Assembly: GCA_043751715.1 (NCBI GenBank)
Contig: JAYUZO010000094.1
Span: forward strand, 1 to 30,736
Direction: 5' to 3'
Source of the DNA: JAAFHS01 sp043751715
GTDB taxonomy: Bacteria; Pseudomonadota; Alphaproteobacteria; Rhodobacterales; Rhodobacteraceae
Length of the DNA: 30,736 nucleotides
The notes below the pieces were generated by a model. It was not told the origin of the DNA. It worked only from the letters and a program-made list of their open reading frames with translations, and ran no database searches. Shown piece after piece: positions 7,503 through 16,082 of the stretch (positions are counted from its first letter, which is position 1; the number at the start of each line of letters is the position of its first letter). Made by a program: the position numbers and the translations under genes.

Positions 7503-8261
7503 TCAATCGGCAGGCACATACGCGGGCCAGCCATCGCCCGCATCTTCGGTGCAGCGTTCCGGCCTGCCCAACAGCCCGCCCCCTTCATAGCAGGCATCCA
7601 GCGCATTGAACCGCAGCCGTTCCAACCGCCCTTCGGCAATCGCGCGCCACCACAGCGCCTCCATCAGCAATGCGTCGCCCGGGTCTGGGGTGCAAACGTT
7701 GACAGCGCCTGTGTCCGTACAGATCAGCCCCACACCGCGCCGGTCGCCAAACGTATCAAAGACCTGCGGCAAGGCCCGCGCGCCCCACACGTTCGCCGGT
7801 GGTGGATCATCAAATTCTTGCGTTTCGCCCCATATCGCACTGATCGATTCTGCTGGTCCACCACCGCCGTATGCTGCAAACGGAAACACCCAAATCTCCT
7901 GCGTGTCATACTCTTGTTCGCCATCCGGCCCGGTTTCAGTTTTTGTCCCAACGCCCAGCGCTGCGGTTGAAAAATTGTTCAGACCAGCGCGGTCGGCGGC
8001 ATCCGGCGCAGGGCGGAACCGAAAGTTATAGCTTGCCCCCACAGGATAGCGCAGCGTGATCTGCGCATAGCGGTCGGTCAGCGTAACGATCTGCGGTTGC
8101 GTGGTCCCGTCGGGTACGGCCAGCATTGACACTTCGACCAGCCCGCCATGCTCCAGCAGCGCCCCATCGACAAAAATCGTCAGGTCAGCGTCCTGCGCCA
8201 CCGCTGCACCTGCCACCGCCATAACGCCGGCCACCAGCCAGCCACCAAGCCATACCTTCAC
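7503..8261 (-). CDS. Exported protein of unknown function
   Basis: I do not recognise this family. A GTG start at 8261 is preferred because AGGGCAGG lies just upstream and the protein then begins with a clear signal peptide (VKVWLGGWLVAGVMAVAGAAVAQ, cleavage before DADL). The mature part of about 229 residues starts with a predicted beta-rich stretch, continues with a Gly/Pro-rich middle, and has four Cys in its C-terminal third (ICTDTGAVNVC, DACYEGGG, ERCTEDAG), which could form two disulfides in the periplasm. A longer reading from 8324 would put the signal peptide internally. It converges with the peroxidase; a shared role is not shown. Confidence 0.65.
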   Translation of the reverse strand: MKVWLGGWLVAGVMAVAGAAVAQDADLTIFVDGALLEHGGLVEVSMLAVPDGTTQPQIVTLTDRYAQITLRYPVGASYNFRFRPAPDAADRAGLNNFSTAALGVGTKTETGPDGEQEYDTQEIWVFPFAAYGGGGPAESISAIWGETQEFDDPPPANVWGARALPQVFDTFGDRRGVGLICTDTGAVNVCTPDPGDALLMEALWWRAIAEGRLERLRFNALDACYEGGGLLGRPERCTEDAGDGWPAYVPAD

Positions 8262-8430
8262 TGCGCACCTGCCCTGATTGTTCACGCCTATTTTGCGGCG
8301 CAAGTATGGATCACTCTCCTCCAAAGGTCATCATGCTATTGCCACGCGGCCCCATCCCAGATGGGCCGGCACGGCGAACGCAAAGGTTTGCCCGCTTGCA
8401 CAGCCCTGCCAGACCCGCCACACTTGCGCC

Positions 8431-9285
8431 ATGCGCCTGTTTCTGTTGACCGCTGCCACCATGACTGCCTTTGCAGGCAATTCGCTGCTGAACCGGTTCG
8501 GCGTGGTGGGCGCGGGCATGGATGCGGCCAGTTTTGCGCTGATCCGGGTGCTGGCGGGGGCCGTGGTTCTGGCACTGCTGCTGGCCCTGCGCAACACGCG
8601 GCGCGGTGGTGGCATCTGGCCCCCGGCCAATCTGGCGGCGGTGCCGGGGGTGCTGGGGCTGGTCGTCTATCTGGCGGGGTTTTCGGTGGCCTATACCGGG
8701 CTTGGCGCGGGCACCGGCGCGCTGATCCTGTTTGGCACGGTGCAGATCACCATGTTTGGCGCGGCGGTTTTGCGCAGGCAACCCGTGGCACCCTTGCGCA
8801 TCCTTGGGGCTGGGGTGGCGTTTGCGGGGCTGCTGATTCTGCTGTGGCCGGGGCCAAACCCGGTCAGCACCAGTGCTGCCATGGCGATGATTGCCGCAGG
8901 GCTGGGCTGGGGCGTGTATTCGCTGGCGGGCGGGGCCAGTGCCGATGCGCTGGCAGGCACGGCGGTGAATTTTGTGCTGGCCGTGCCGCTGATGCTGCTG
9001 TTCTGGGCCGCAATGGGCGCGGCACCGCTGCCGGGTGCGGGATTTTGGCTGGCGGTGCTGTCGGGCGCGGTGACATCGGGCCTTGGCTATGCGCTGTGGT
9101 ATGCCGTGCTGCCCGCACTCGGGCTGCAGCGCGCGGCGGTGGCGCAACTGACGGTGCCGGTGATTGCGGCCATGGGCGGGGCCATCTGGCTGGGCGAAGG
9201 TGTGGGCTGGCGGTTTGTGCTGGCGGGCGCGTTGGTGCTGGGCGGGGTGGCACTGGCCAGCCTGTCTGGCCGGGCTAAAGGCTGA
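8431..9285 (+). CDS. EamA/DMT-superfamily permease
   Basis: This 284-residue inner-membrane protein is almost entirely hydrophobic, with about ten helices in two homologous halves as in EamA (PF00892) transporters. Landmarks are the N-terminal TMTAFAGNSLLNRFGV, the first-half FALIRVLAGA and YTGLGAGTGALI, and the second-half SGLGYALWYAVLPALGLQRAAVA, read in pieces, which matches the conserved end-of-repeat motif before the last helices. Members export or import small metabolites such as amino acids; the substrate is not predictable here. There is no good ribosome site upstream, but length and homology support the ATG at 8431. It ends 12 bp from the convergent GNAT gene. Confidence 0.88.
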   Translation: MRLFLLTAATMTAFAGNSLLNRFGVVGAGMDAASFALIRVLAGAVVLALLLALRNTRRGGGIWPPANLAAVPGVLGLVVYLAGFSVAYTGLGAGTGALILFGTVQITMFGAAVLRRQPVAPLRILGAGVAFAGLLILLWPGPNPVSTSAAMAMIAAGLGWGVYSLAGGASADALAGTAVNFVLAVPLMLLFWAAMGAAPLPGAGFWLAVLSGAVTSGLGYALWYAVLPALGLQRAAVAQLTVPVIAAMGGAIWLGEGVGWRFVLAGALVLGGVALASLSGRAKG

Positions 9286-9297
9286 AAGCCCCGCCCG

Positions 9298-9825
9298 CTA
9301 TAACGGCTTGCCCAACCGGTGCAAACGATGCCCGGTATCCGGATCATCGCGCCATAGGCCGGTATCGGCAAACCCTTCGCGGTTCCAGAACGCCCGCCCC
9401 CGCCCGTTGGCCCCCAACACCGCCAGATACAAATGCCGCGCCCCCCCGCCCCGCGCGCGCAGTTCCAGATCATGCAAAACCTGTGCCCCATACCCCCGCC
9501 CGCGCAGGTGCGGCGCCAGCAGCATCAGATCAATATAGGCCGCCTCCGGCACGGGAAACCCGAATGACAGCACGGCCACCCCGCCGATGGCCTGCCCTTG
9601 GGTAAATACCCCCAACCGCTGCGATGCCACAGGGTCACAACCCGGCGGCGTGTCGGTAAAAAAGGCCGCCACCATCGCCGCATCAGGCGCGCGCCCTTCA
9701 GCCAGTTGCCAGTAATCCGCCGCAGCCTCATACAGCGCTCCCACGGCATCCCGATCCTGCGCCCGGTGCAAGGGGCGGATCGTCAGCATCGGCGCGGCAC
9801 TGGTCTGGTCAGCGGTCACGCTCAT
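9298..9825 (-). CDS. GNAT-family N-acetyltransferase
   Basis: The 175-residue protein has the GNAT fold: the acetyl-CoA pyrophosphate loop is RGRGYGAQVL (motif A) after the strand AYIDLMLLAPHL, and motif B is GRAFWNREGFADTG near the C-terminus. It would acetylate an unknown small molecule or protein. Its ATG overlaps the TGA of the upstream NUDIX gene (ATGA at 9822-9825), so the two are translationally coupled. Confidence 0.88.
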   Translation of the reverse strand: MSVTADQTSAAPMLTIRPLHRAQDRDAVGALYEAAADYWQLAEGRAPDAAMVAAFFTDTPPGCDPVASQRLGVFTQGQAIGGVAVLSFGFPVPEAAYIDLMLLAPHLRGRGYGAQVLHDLELRARGGGARHLYLAVLGANGRGRAFWNREGFADTGLWRDDPDTGHRLHRLGKPL

Positions 9826-10322
9826 GGCACGATCACCTCAAGCGGGTCATACATCAGGCCGGTGCCCCATGCCGCATCAGCCAACAGTCCGGGTTTGAAC
9901 CGGATACCCGCCATATCCGCCCGGCTGAAAAACCGCCGGTCCGTCACTACGCCTGCCGGGTCTTGCCAGGTGGGGTTGATCCGGCCTGCGGTCACCGTGC
10001 AGCGAAAGAACACCTCAACCTGATGAAACCCGGTTGCCGGGTCGTGAAATTCATTCACCAGCGCCGGTGCGCCAACGGCCACCGTCAGCCCCGTTTCCTC
10101 GTGTATCTCGCGCAGCAGGTTTTCGGGCAGCGATGTGCCACGCTCCACCCCACCGCCCGGCGCGCACCACAGGTCTGATTGCCCGCCCGGATAGGCGTTC
10201 ACCAGCAACAGCCGGTCATCAAGCAAAATCAGCGCGCGTACGGCAAGGCGGGGTGAGGGCATGCTGTAACGGTGGCCCGGCCCCGCAGGATTGTCCATGG
10301 TCAGGGGTGCAATCAGCCGCAC
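9822..10322 (-). CDS. NUDIX hydrolase
   Basis: This protein of about 166 residues contains the NUDIX box GGGVERGTSLPENLLREIHEETGL read as two parts: GGGVERGTSLP and ENLLREIHEETGL. The metal-binding REIHEE core is intact, but the first Glu of the G-x5-E-x7-REUxEExGU pattern is Thr. The family hydrolyses nucleoside diphosphates linked to another group. The start is uncertain: GTG at 10322 has AGGCGG upstream, while ATG at 10298 or 10262 would also retain the whole domain, which begins near RLAVRALI. The gene is coupled to the GNAT gene and diverges from the lipase-like gene with a gap of only 19 bp. Confidence 0.85.
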   Translation of the reverse strand: MRLIAPLTMDNPAGPGHRYSMPSPRLAVRALILLDDRLLLVNAYPGGQSDLWCAPGGGVERGTSLPENLLREIHEETGLTVAVGAPALVNEFHDPATGFHQVEVFFRCTVTAGRINPTWQDPAGVVTDRRFFSRADMAGIRFKPGLLADAAWGTGLMYDPLEVIVP

Positions 10323-10341
10323 AACCGCCTAGATATGGCCC

Positions 10342-11076
10342 ATGAAACAGCCCGCACCCGTTTTGACCCGCCTTTTGCCCACCCCCCGTCGCGATGAGGC
10401 GGTGGTGCTGATTCACGGCCTTGCCCGCAGCGGTGCATCACTGATGCCGATGGAGGCTGCCTTGCGCGCCAACGGCTATCACACTGTCAACCGCAGCTAT
10501 CCGTCCACCACCGCCACCATTGCCGAACTTGCCGAAGGCCATGTCGGCCCGGCGGTGGCCGAATGTGCAGGTGCTGCCCGCGTGCATTTCGTTACCCATT
10601 CGATGGGCGGTATCTTGCTGCGCCAATGGCTGCTGGATCATCGCCCGCCCAATCTGGGCCGCACCGTGATGCTGGCCCCGCCCAATGCCGGGTCCGAGGT
10701 GGTGGATGCGCTGGGCGGCATCAAGGTGTTTGCCTGGGTCAATGGCCCGGCAGGGCTTGAACTGGGCACCGGCGAAGGGTCTGTGCCGCGCGGCCTGCCA
10801 CCGGTGGATTTCGATCTGGGCATCATCGCGGGCAACCGCTCACTGAACCCCTTGATGTCATCCACGATTCCGGGCCCGAATGATGGCAAGGTTTCGGTCG
10901 CAAGCACAAAGGTTGCGGGAATGGCCGCCCATCTGACCATGCCGGTCACGCATACCTACATGATGATCAACCCCCGCGTGATCGCCCAGACGCTGACGTT
11001 TCTGCACACCGGGCATTTCGCCGCCGATATGCCGTTGAAGGCGGCAATGGTGATGACCACCGGGCAGGGCGGCTGA
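10342..11076 (+). CDS. Lipase-like alpha/beta hydrolase
   Basis: The 244-residue protein has an alpha/beta hydrolase layout. HGLARSG (residues 25-31) gives the oxyanion loop, THSMGG (85-90) holds the nucleophile Ser87 with Thr in place of the usual first Gly, PNDGKVS places the acid at Asp181, and VTHTYMM places the catalytic His at 204. It resembles EstA/triacylglycerol lipase-type esterases of the COG1075 group. No signal peptide is evident, so it probably acts in the cytoplasm. It is the first gene of a likely run with recO and the quinone reductase, 37 bp before recO. Confidence 0.85.
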   Translation: MKQPAPVLTRLLPTPRRDEAVVLIHGLARSGASLMPMEAALRANGYHTVNRSYPSTTATIAELAEGHVGPAVAECAGAARVHFVTHSMGGILLRQWLLDHRPPNLGRTVMLAPPNAGSEVVDALGGIKVFAWVNGPAGLELGTGEGSVPRGLPPVDFDLGIIAGNRSLNPLMSSTIPGPNDGKVSVASTKVAGMAAHLTMPVTHTYMMINPRVIAQTLTFLHTGHFAADMPLKAAMVMTTGQGG

Positions 11077-11113
11077 TCTTGCTGGCAGGTCGCGCCTGCG
11101 CCATGATGCAGGC

Positions 11114-11821
11114 ATGGAATGGCGTGAACAGGCCGTGGTGCTGACCCTGCGCCCGCATGGCGAACATGCGGCGATCATTGATGTGCTGACCGCAGATCAC
11201 GGCCGCCACGCCGGTGTGGTGCGCGGCGGCACGTCACGCCGCATGGCCCCGGTGCTGCAACCGGGCGGACAGGTCGAGGTGACATGGCGCGCGCGGCTGG
11301 GCGAACATATCGGCGCGTTCACGGTTGAACCGGTGAAGTCCCGGTCACACCTGATGGCAGACAGGCGCGCACTGGCTGGCCTGAACGCAATTTGCGCCAT
11401 GCTGCATGTCGCCCTGCCCGAACGGCAGGCCCACCCGCCGCTGTACGGCGCCACGCAAACGCTGCTGGATGCGTTGGGCCACCTGCCCGACTGGCCGCTG
11501 GTCTATCTGCGGTGGGAAATCGGTCTGCTGGATGCCTTGGGCTTTGGCCTTGATCTGGGCCGCTGTGCAGTGACGGGGGCCATGTCTGACCTTGCCTATG
11601 TCAGCCCGAAAACCGGCCGCGCCGTCAGCCGGGCAGGGGCGGGCGACTGGGCAGACAAACTGCTGCCCTTGCCCGCCTGCATGGGCGGTGATGGGGGTGG
11701 GCTGGCCCAGGGGCTGGCGATTACCGGGCATTTTCTGGCGCGGGAACTGGCGGCAACGGGCAGTCTGCCCGAGGCGCGGCGTCGATTGGTGGAAATGGTG
11801 GGCGGGTTGATGACCGAATGA
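11114..11821 (+). CDS. recO: DNA repair protein RecO
   Basis: This 235-residue protein of the RecFOR recombination-mediator pathway helps RecR load RecA on SSB-coated single-stranded DNA and anneals strands. It has the N-terminal OB-fold opening MEWREQAVVLTLRPHGE, the LTADHGRHAGVVRGG block and VLQPGGQVEVTWRAR, then a helical C-terminal region with YLRWEIGLLDALGFGLDLGRC split over the domain centre. Only one of the Cys residues of the zinc-binding form is kept, as in many alphaproteobacterial RecO proteins. Its stop overlaps the start of the next gene as ATGA (11818-11821). Confidence 0.95.
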   Translation: MEWREQAVVLTLRPHGEHAAIIDVLTADHGRHAGVVRGGTSRRMAPVLQPGGQVEVTWRARLGEHIGAFTVEPVKSRSHLMADRRALAGLNAICAMLHVALPERQAHPPLYGATQTLLDALGHLPDWPLVYLRWEIGLLDALGFGLDLGRCAVTGAMSDLAYVSPKTGRAVSRAGAGDWADKLLPLPACMGGDGGGLAQGLAITGHFLARELAATGSLPEARRRLVEMVGGLMTE

Positions 11822-12420
11822 AAGCAATGATTGTTGTTGGCCATCCGGCACCAGACAGTTTCAACCACGCACTGGCGGCGTCGGTGCATGCGGTGTGGGC
11901 GGATGCGGGTTGCGCCGTTGCACTGCATGACCTGACAGCCCAAAGGTTTGATCCCTTGCTGACCGCAGACGAAGCGCGCGGGGGGCCAACGCAAGACCCC
12001 TTGGTGAAACGCCATATCGCCGATCTGGTCGGGGCAGACCTGTTATGCGTGGTGCATCCCAATTGTTGGGGCGCGCCACCCGCCATCATGAAAGGCTGGA
12101 TCGACCGTGTTTTCGCGCCCGGTGCCGCCTATGCCTTTGCCAAGGGCGTTGATGCCGGAGATACCCCGATGGGGTTGCTGCCGTTGCGTGGGGCGCTTGT
12201 GCTCAACACCGGGAATACGCCGACTGACCGTGAAGCCGCCGTGTTTGGTGACCCGCTAGGGCGTATCTGGCGCGATTGCCTGCTTGGCTACTGCAGCACG
12301 GCGCGGGTAGAGCGGCGGCTGTTTGGTGTGATCGCAACAAGCACGGATGCCATGCGCAGGGGGTGGTTGCAGCACGCACAGGATTTGGCGCGCGGCCTTG
12401 TGCCACCGGATTTGCAGTAA
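11818..12420 (+). CDS. Flavodoxin-fold NAD(P)H-quinone oxidoreductase
   Basis: The 200-residue protein belongs to the Flavodoxin_2 family (PF02525; MdaB/KefF/NQO-like). It starts MKAMIVVGHPAPDSFNHALA, where the HP-x-S-x-N loop binds FMN/FAD phosphate, and has the active-site block HPNCWGAPPAIMKGWIDRVF (read as the usual W-G-x-P-A-x-x-KGW-x-DR-V-F). It should carry out two-electron reduction of quinones with NAD(P)H, which limits semiquinone stress. It is translationally coupled to recO by ATGA. Confidence 0.9.
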   Translation: MKAMIVVGHPAPDSFNHALAASVHAVWADAGCAVALHDLTAQRFDPLLTADEARGGPTQDPLVKRHIADLVGADLLCVVHPNCWGAPPAIMKGWIDRVFAPGAAYAFAKGVDAGDTPMGLLPLRGALVLNTGNTPTDREAAVFGDPLGRIWRDCLLGYCSTARVERRLFGVIATSTDAMRRGWLQHAQDLARGLVPPDLQ

Positions 12421-12466
12421 CACGGCGGCAAACGACCCATGATGTCGTACCTGACTGCGACGCGGC

Positions 12467-12492
12467 AGGGGCAACGCGGCCAACCTGCCCCT
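12467..12492 (+). terminator. Possible hairpin before the MFS gene
   Basis: AGGGGCA (12467-12473) and TGCCCCT (12486-12492) are perfect inverted repeats 12 nt apart, between the quinone reductase stop and the preferred MFS start at 12499. There is no T-tract. If the MFS gene started at 12439 this would be inside its coding region. Confidence 0.3.
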
Positions 12493-12498
12493 AGCATC

Positions 12499-13716
12499 AT
12501 GGCCATCAGATACCTTCCCCTTCACCTGCGTCACAGCCCCACCAGCCGCTTGCGCGACTTTGCCCTGCTGACGGGGCTGGAGGCGGCGGTGCGGGGCATT
12601 TTGATTTCGGCCATGCCGCTGACGGTGTACGCCACGCTCGGCTCGGCGGCGGCGACCAGTGTGGTGTATTTCGTCGCGGGCATTGCATCGCTGTTCTGGG
12701 GCTTGATGGTGCCATGGGCCACGCGGTTCATCCCGCGCCGCTGGGCCTATACGCTGGGCTGTGCGATGTATCTGTGCGGCATGGCGCTGGCCATCACCGG
12801 CAACCCGGTGGCAATTGTGGCAGCGCTGATGCTGAACGCCATGGCGACGGTGACGATCTTTGTCTGCCTGAACGCCTATGTGCTGGATTATATCGACCGC
12901 GCCGATCTGGCGCGCAACCAGTCCACCCAGATGCTGTATGCCGCCACGCCGTGGATGATCGGCCCGGTTCTGGGGGTCTGGTTGCGCAGCCTGTGGGCCC
13001 CGGCCCCATTCGTGCTGGCGGCGGTGTTTGCGCTGTGTCTGCTGGGCACGTTCTGGTGGCTGCGCCTTGGCAATGGCAAGCAGATCGCGCGCGCCAAGGG
13101 GCCTGCCGCAAACCCGCTGTCCTATCTGGGGCGGTTCTTTCAGCAAACGCGGCTGATTGCAGGCTGGGGGTTTGCCGTGATCCGGTCCTGCGGGTGGTGG
13201 GTCTATGTGGTGTATCTGCCGATTTTCTGTGTCGAGGCGGGTTTGGGTGACAAGGTCGGCGGCATGGCCCTGTCGGTATCAAACGCGCTGCTGTTCGTGG
13301 CCCCGATGATTGCGCGGCGGGCACGGGCAGCAGGGGTGCGACGCGCGGTGCAGGTGGCGTTTGCTGCCTGCGGGGTGTGTCTGGTGGTGGCGACGCTGGT
13401 GTCACCCTGGCCTTGGGCGACGGTGATTTGCCTGATGGTTGCATCGGGGTTTCTGGTGACGCTGGATGTGGTGGGCGGCTTGCCGTTTCTGATGGCGGTC
13501 AAACCCAGCGAGCGGACGGAAATGTCGGCAGTTTATTCCAGCTTTCGTGATGTCAGCGGCATTTTGACGCCGGGCGTGGCGTTTGCGGTGCTGCTGGTGG
13601 CACCCTTGCCCGCCATTTTCGCGGCCTGTGCTGCGGGCATGGCGCTGGCCTGGGGCATGGCGGGAAAGCTGCACCCCCGCTTGGGTGACGCGCGGCCTTC
13701 GCGGGGTGGCACATAG
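12499..13716 (+). CDS. Major facilitator superfamily transporter
   Basis: This integral membrane protein of about 405 residues has some twelve hydrophobic helices with a hydrophilic central loop (LGNGKQIARAKGPAANP). Charged turns such as WATRFIPRRWAYTLG after helix 2 fit the MFS loop 2-3 motif, and RARAAGVRRAVQ lies in the second half at the equivalent place. The substrate is unknown. Neither of two candidate starts has a good ribosome site: ATG 12499 is preferred because helix 1 begins about 20 residues later, while ATG 12439 would add 20 polar residues. It follows the recO run by 78 bp and may be separately transcribed. Confidence 0.82.
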   Translation: MAIRYLPLHLRHSPTSRLRDFALLTGLEAAVRGILISAMPLTVYATLGSAAATSVVYFVAGIASLFWGLMVPWATRFIPRRWAYTLGCAMYLCGMALAITGNPVAIVAALMLNAMATVTIFVCLNAYVLDYIDRADLARNQSTQMLYAATPWMIGPVLGVWLRSLWAPAPFVLAAVFALCLLGTFWWLRLGNGKQIARAKGPAANPLSYLGRFFQQTRLIAGWGFAVIRSCGWWVYVVYLPIFCVEAGLGDKVGGMALSVSNALLFVAPMIARRARAAGVRRAVQVAFAACGVCLVVATLVSPWPWATVICLMVASGFLVTLDVVGGLPFLMAVKPSERTEMSAVYSSFRDVSGILTPGVAFAVLLVAPLPAIFAACAAGMALAWGMAGKLHPRLGDARPSRGGT

Positions 13717-13737
13717 CACGCGTCCTGTGCGGGGTGC

Positions 13738-14184
13738 TTAGGGCATCGCATCCTCCACCAGAATAAAGCCCATGCCCAGTTCCGTCCCTGCCCGCCCGTT
13801 TGATACGGCACGCACGCGGCCCATGGGTCTTTGGTCCTGTCCCATGCCGCCCGTTCGGCCAGCGTCTTGGACCCCGCATAAGCAGATGTGCCGGGGGCAT
13901 TCAGGTTGCGCCAATTGGCATCGGTTTGCAGGCCCGTCACCGTTTCATCAACCATTGCAACGGTGGATGATGTCAGGATCACCGCCGTTATGCCTGCCGT
14001 GGCACCCGGCCAGCCTGCATCCTGCGCCAGATCGGCGATGTGAAACGTCAGGTTGGCCCGCGCATTTTTATCGGTCAACTGCCGGCCAAGTGCCGCGCAA
14101 GGCATACGCGGCATTCAGCAGCTGCACGGCGATGTGCCTGGCAACAAAGCCGGAACTGCCCGCCAGAAGGATGGTTTCAGGCAT
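13738..14184 (-). pseudogene. Decayed NAD-dependent epimerase/dehydratase
   Basis: Pieces of an extended-SDR/epimerase protein lie in three frames. The start (14184) gives MPETILLAGSSGFVARHIAV, with the NAD-binding G-x-x-GF-x-A-x-H loop, but stops at 14068. A second frame continues with LTFHIADLAQDAGW, AVILTSSTVAMVD and NAPGTSAYAGSKTLAERAAWD, which holds the YxxxK catalytic motif. The third frame gives a C-terminal-like NGRAGTELGMGFILVEDAM ending at 13738. Between the second and third pieces roughly the substrate-binding half of a ~340-residue protein is missing. At least one frameshift plus one internal deletion make it non-functional. Confidence 0.82.
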
Positions 14185-14247
14185 GCGGTGCCCCGTTTTT
14201 GGTAACGTCATTACAGGGTATAGGTCAAAGGCGGTACCGCGCGCGAC

Positions 14248-14308
14248 GTAGGATGGGCAATTGTACCCATCATGCCGGCGGGAAGATGGGCAGAATTGCC
14301 CATCCTAC
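14248..14308. repeat. GTAGGATGGGCAATT double palindrome
   Basis: GTAGGATGGGCAATT (14248-14262) and AATTGCCCATCCTAC (14294-14308) are perfect 15-bp inverted repeats enclosing a second GATGGGCA/TGCCCATC-type unit (14285-14304). Either two small hairpins or one long stem can form. It lies directly behind the acyl-CoA dehydrogenase stop, between that gene and the dead epimerase, and shares its core with 1423-1486. Confidence 0.8.
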
Positions 14309-14309
14309 A

Positions 14310-15974
14310 TCAATCCAGCAGCCGCCGCGCAATCACCGTGGCCTGAATTTCTGCAGCCCCTTCGAATATGTTCAGGATACGCGCATCGCACAGCACGCGG
14401 CTGATCTGATATTCCAGCGCAAACCCGTTGCCGCCATGAATTTGCAGCGCGTTGTCTGCCGCCGACCACGCCACCCGCGCGCCCAGCAGTTTTGCCATGC
14501 CCGCCTCCAGATCACAGCGCTGATCATGGTCCTTTTGCCAGGCGCTGAAATAGGTCAGCTGCCGCGCCACCATAATCTCCACCGCCATCATCGCAAGCTT
14601 GCCCGCCACACGCGGAAACGCGATCAGCGGCTTGCCAAATTGCTTGCGGTCAATCGCGTATTGCATGGCCAGCTCCAGCGCGTTCTGCGCCACGCCAATT
14701 GCCCGTGCCGCCGTCTGAATGCGCGCGCTTTCAAACGTTTGCATCAGCTGTTTGAATCCCTGTCCCGGCACCCCGCCCAGCAGGTTTTCACCGCGCACCG
14801 CAAAGCCATCAAACGCCAGTTCATACTCCTTCATCCCGCGGTATCCCAGCACCTCGATCTCACCACCCGTCATGCCCGGCGTGGGAAACGGTGCCGCATC
14901 CGTACCGGGGGTTTTCTCGGCCAGAAACATGCTTAGCCCCCGGTAATCCGTGCTGGCAGGGTCGGTGCGTGCCAGCAGCGTCATCACATGGGTGCGGGCT
15001 GCATGGGTGATCCATGTCTTGTTGCCGGTGATGCGCCAATCATCACCCTGGGGCACAGCGCGGGTGCGCAAAGCGCCCAGATCAGACCCGGTATTGGGTT
15101 CGGTAAACACCGCCGTCGGCAGGATCGACCCATCCGCAAGGCCCGGCAGCCACTGCTGTTTCTGCGCATCGGTGCCGCCACACAAGATCAGCTCTGCCGC
15201 AATTTCACTACGCGTGCCCAGCGATCCGACGCCGATATAGCCGCGTGACAGCTCTTCCGACACCACCACCATGCTGGCCTTTGTCAGGCCAAGGCCGCCA
15301 AATTCCTCGGGTATCGTCAGGCCGAATACGCCCATTTCGGCAAGCGACTGGATCACCGACATCGGGATCAGGTCATCGCGCAAATGCCAGCCATGGGCAT
15401 GCGGCGTGATTTCGGCATCGGCATAACGGCGGAACTGATCACGGATCATCTCCAGCTCGGCATCCAGTCCGGTGGCACCAAAGGTGGCGCGCCCGGCGTT
15501 ATCCTGCATCAGCACCACAAGGCGCATGCGGGCGGCGTTGGTGTTGCCATAGGCCATCAGGCGTTGGGCCGCATCATCCGGCGTGGCGGTAACCCAGACA
15601 TCAGACAGGCGCGCAACCTCGGTCTGTGACATCGCAATGCCGCCGTGGATGTGGTGCAGGTATTCGCCAAAGCTGATCTGCAACAACAGGCCTTCAATTT
15701 CGCCAAAGACGTGCTCGGCGGTCAGCTGGTCGGCCCAGGCCTGCATCTGGTGCAGGGCTTGGCGATAGGTCGCAAGCCAGGCCAGCGTATGGGCGGCGAA
15801 CTGGTGTTCTTCCAGCGCTGCGGGCGCGATCTTGCCCGCCACAGTCACAGCGGCGCGCAGGTTTTCACGGGCGGCGGTAAAGATTGCATCCACACCGGGC
15901 AGCGCGGCGCGTGTCAGGTTGGCAATATCCGCCAGCAGCGCGGCTGCCGTCACGCCTTGTCCATCATGTGCCAT
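14310..15974 (-). CDS. Acyl-CoA dehydrogenase, probable (2S)-methylsuccinyl-CoA dehydrogenase
   Basis: The protein is about 554 residues, well over the ~380 of common acyl-CoA dehydrogenases, because of an N-terminal helical extension of about 150 residues (MAHDGQGVTAAALLADIANL). The catalytic body follows: FGLTIPEEFGGLGLT, FTEPNTGSDLGALRTRA and KTWITHAARTHVMTLLART for FAD and substrate binding, QIHGGNGF, and NIFEGAAEIQ, in which Glu538 is the expected catalytic base. This length and extension fit the Mcd clade of the ethylmalonyl-CoA pathway, which oxidises methylsuccinyl-CoA to mesaconyl-CoA and passes electrons to ETF. The start at 15974 has GGGGGTGA upstream; 15995 is an alternative. ETF genes are at 29.3-30.7 kb. 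A paralogue of other specificity is possible. Confidence 0.85.
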   Translation of the reverse strand: MAHDGQGVTAAALLADIANLTRAALPGVDAIFTAARENLRAAVTVAGKIAPAALEEHQFAAHTLAWLATYRQALHQMQAWADQLTAEHVFGEIEGLLLQISFGEYLHHIHGGIAMSQTEVARLSDVWVTATPDDAAQRLMAYGNTNAARMRLVVLMQDNAGRATFGATGLDAELEMIRDQFRRYADAEITPHAHGWHLRDDLIPMSVIQSLAEMGVFGLTIPEEFGGLGLTKASMVVVSEELSRGYIGVGSLGTRSEIAAELILCGGTDAQKQQWLPGLADGSILPTAVFTEPNTGSDLGALRTRAVPQGDDWRITGNKTWITHAARTHVMTLLARTDPASTDYRGLSMFLAEKTPGTDAAPFPTPGMTGGEIEVLGYRGMKEYELAFDGFAVRGENLLGGVPGQGFKQLMQTFESARIQTAARAIGVAQNALELAMQYAIDRKQFGKPLIAFPRVAGKLAMMAVEIMVARQLTYFSAWQKDHDQRCDLEAGMAKLLGARVAWSAADNALQIHGGNGFALEYQISRVLCDARILNIFEGAAEIQATVIARRLLD

Positions 15975-16082
15975 GGTCACCCCCGGATTCTGCATCTGCG
16001 AAATCAGATAGTGCGCTTGCAGCGGTGGCGCAAGAAAAATTCATTCAGTAGGTGCATTGCGAACGATAATGTCGCAGCGGAT

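Noticed and set aside
8148..9278. 376-residue Gly/Ala/Cys-rich reading overlapping the EamA gene
   Set aside because: Alternative frame of the EamA gene; composition is not that of a real protein and the EamA frame has the expected helices.
14040..14936. 298-residue plus-strand reading at the end of the acyl-CoA dehydrogenase
   Set aside because: Rich in His, Arg and Gln, typical of an antisense shadow in GC-rich DNA; it crosses the palindromic repeat and the dead epimerase.
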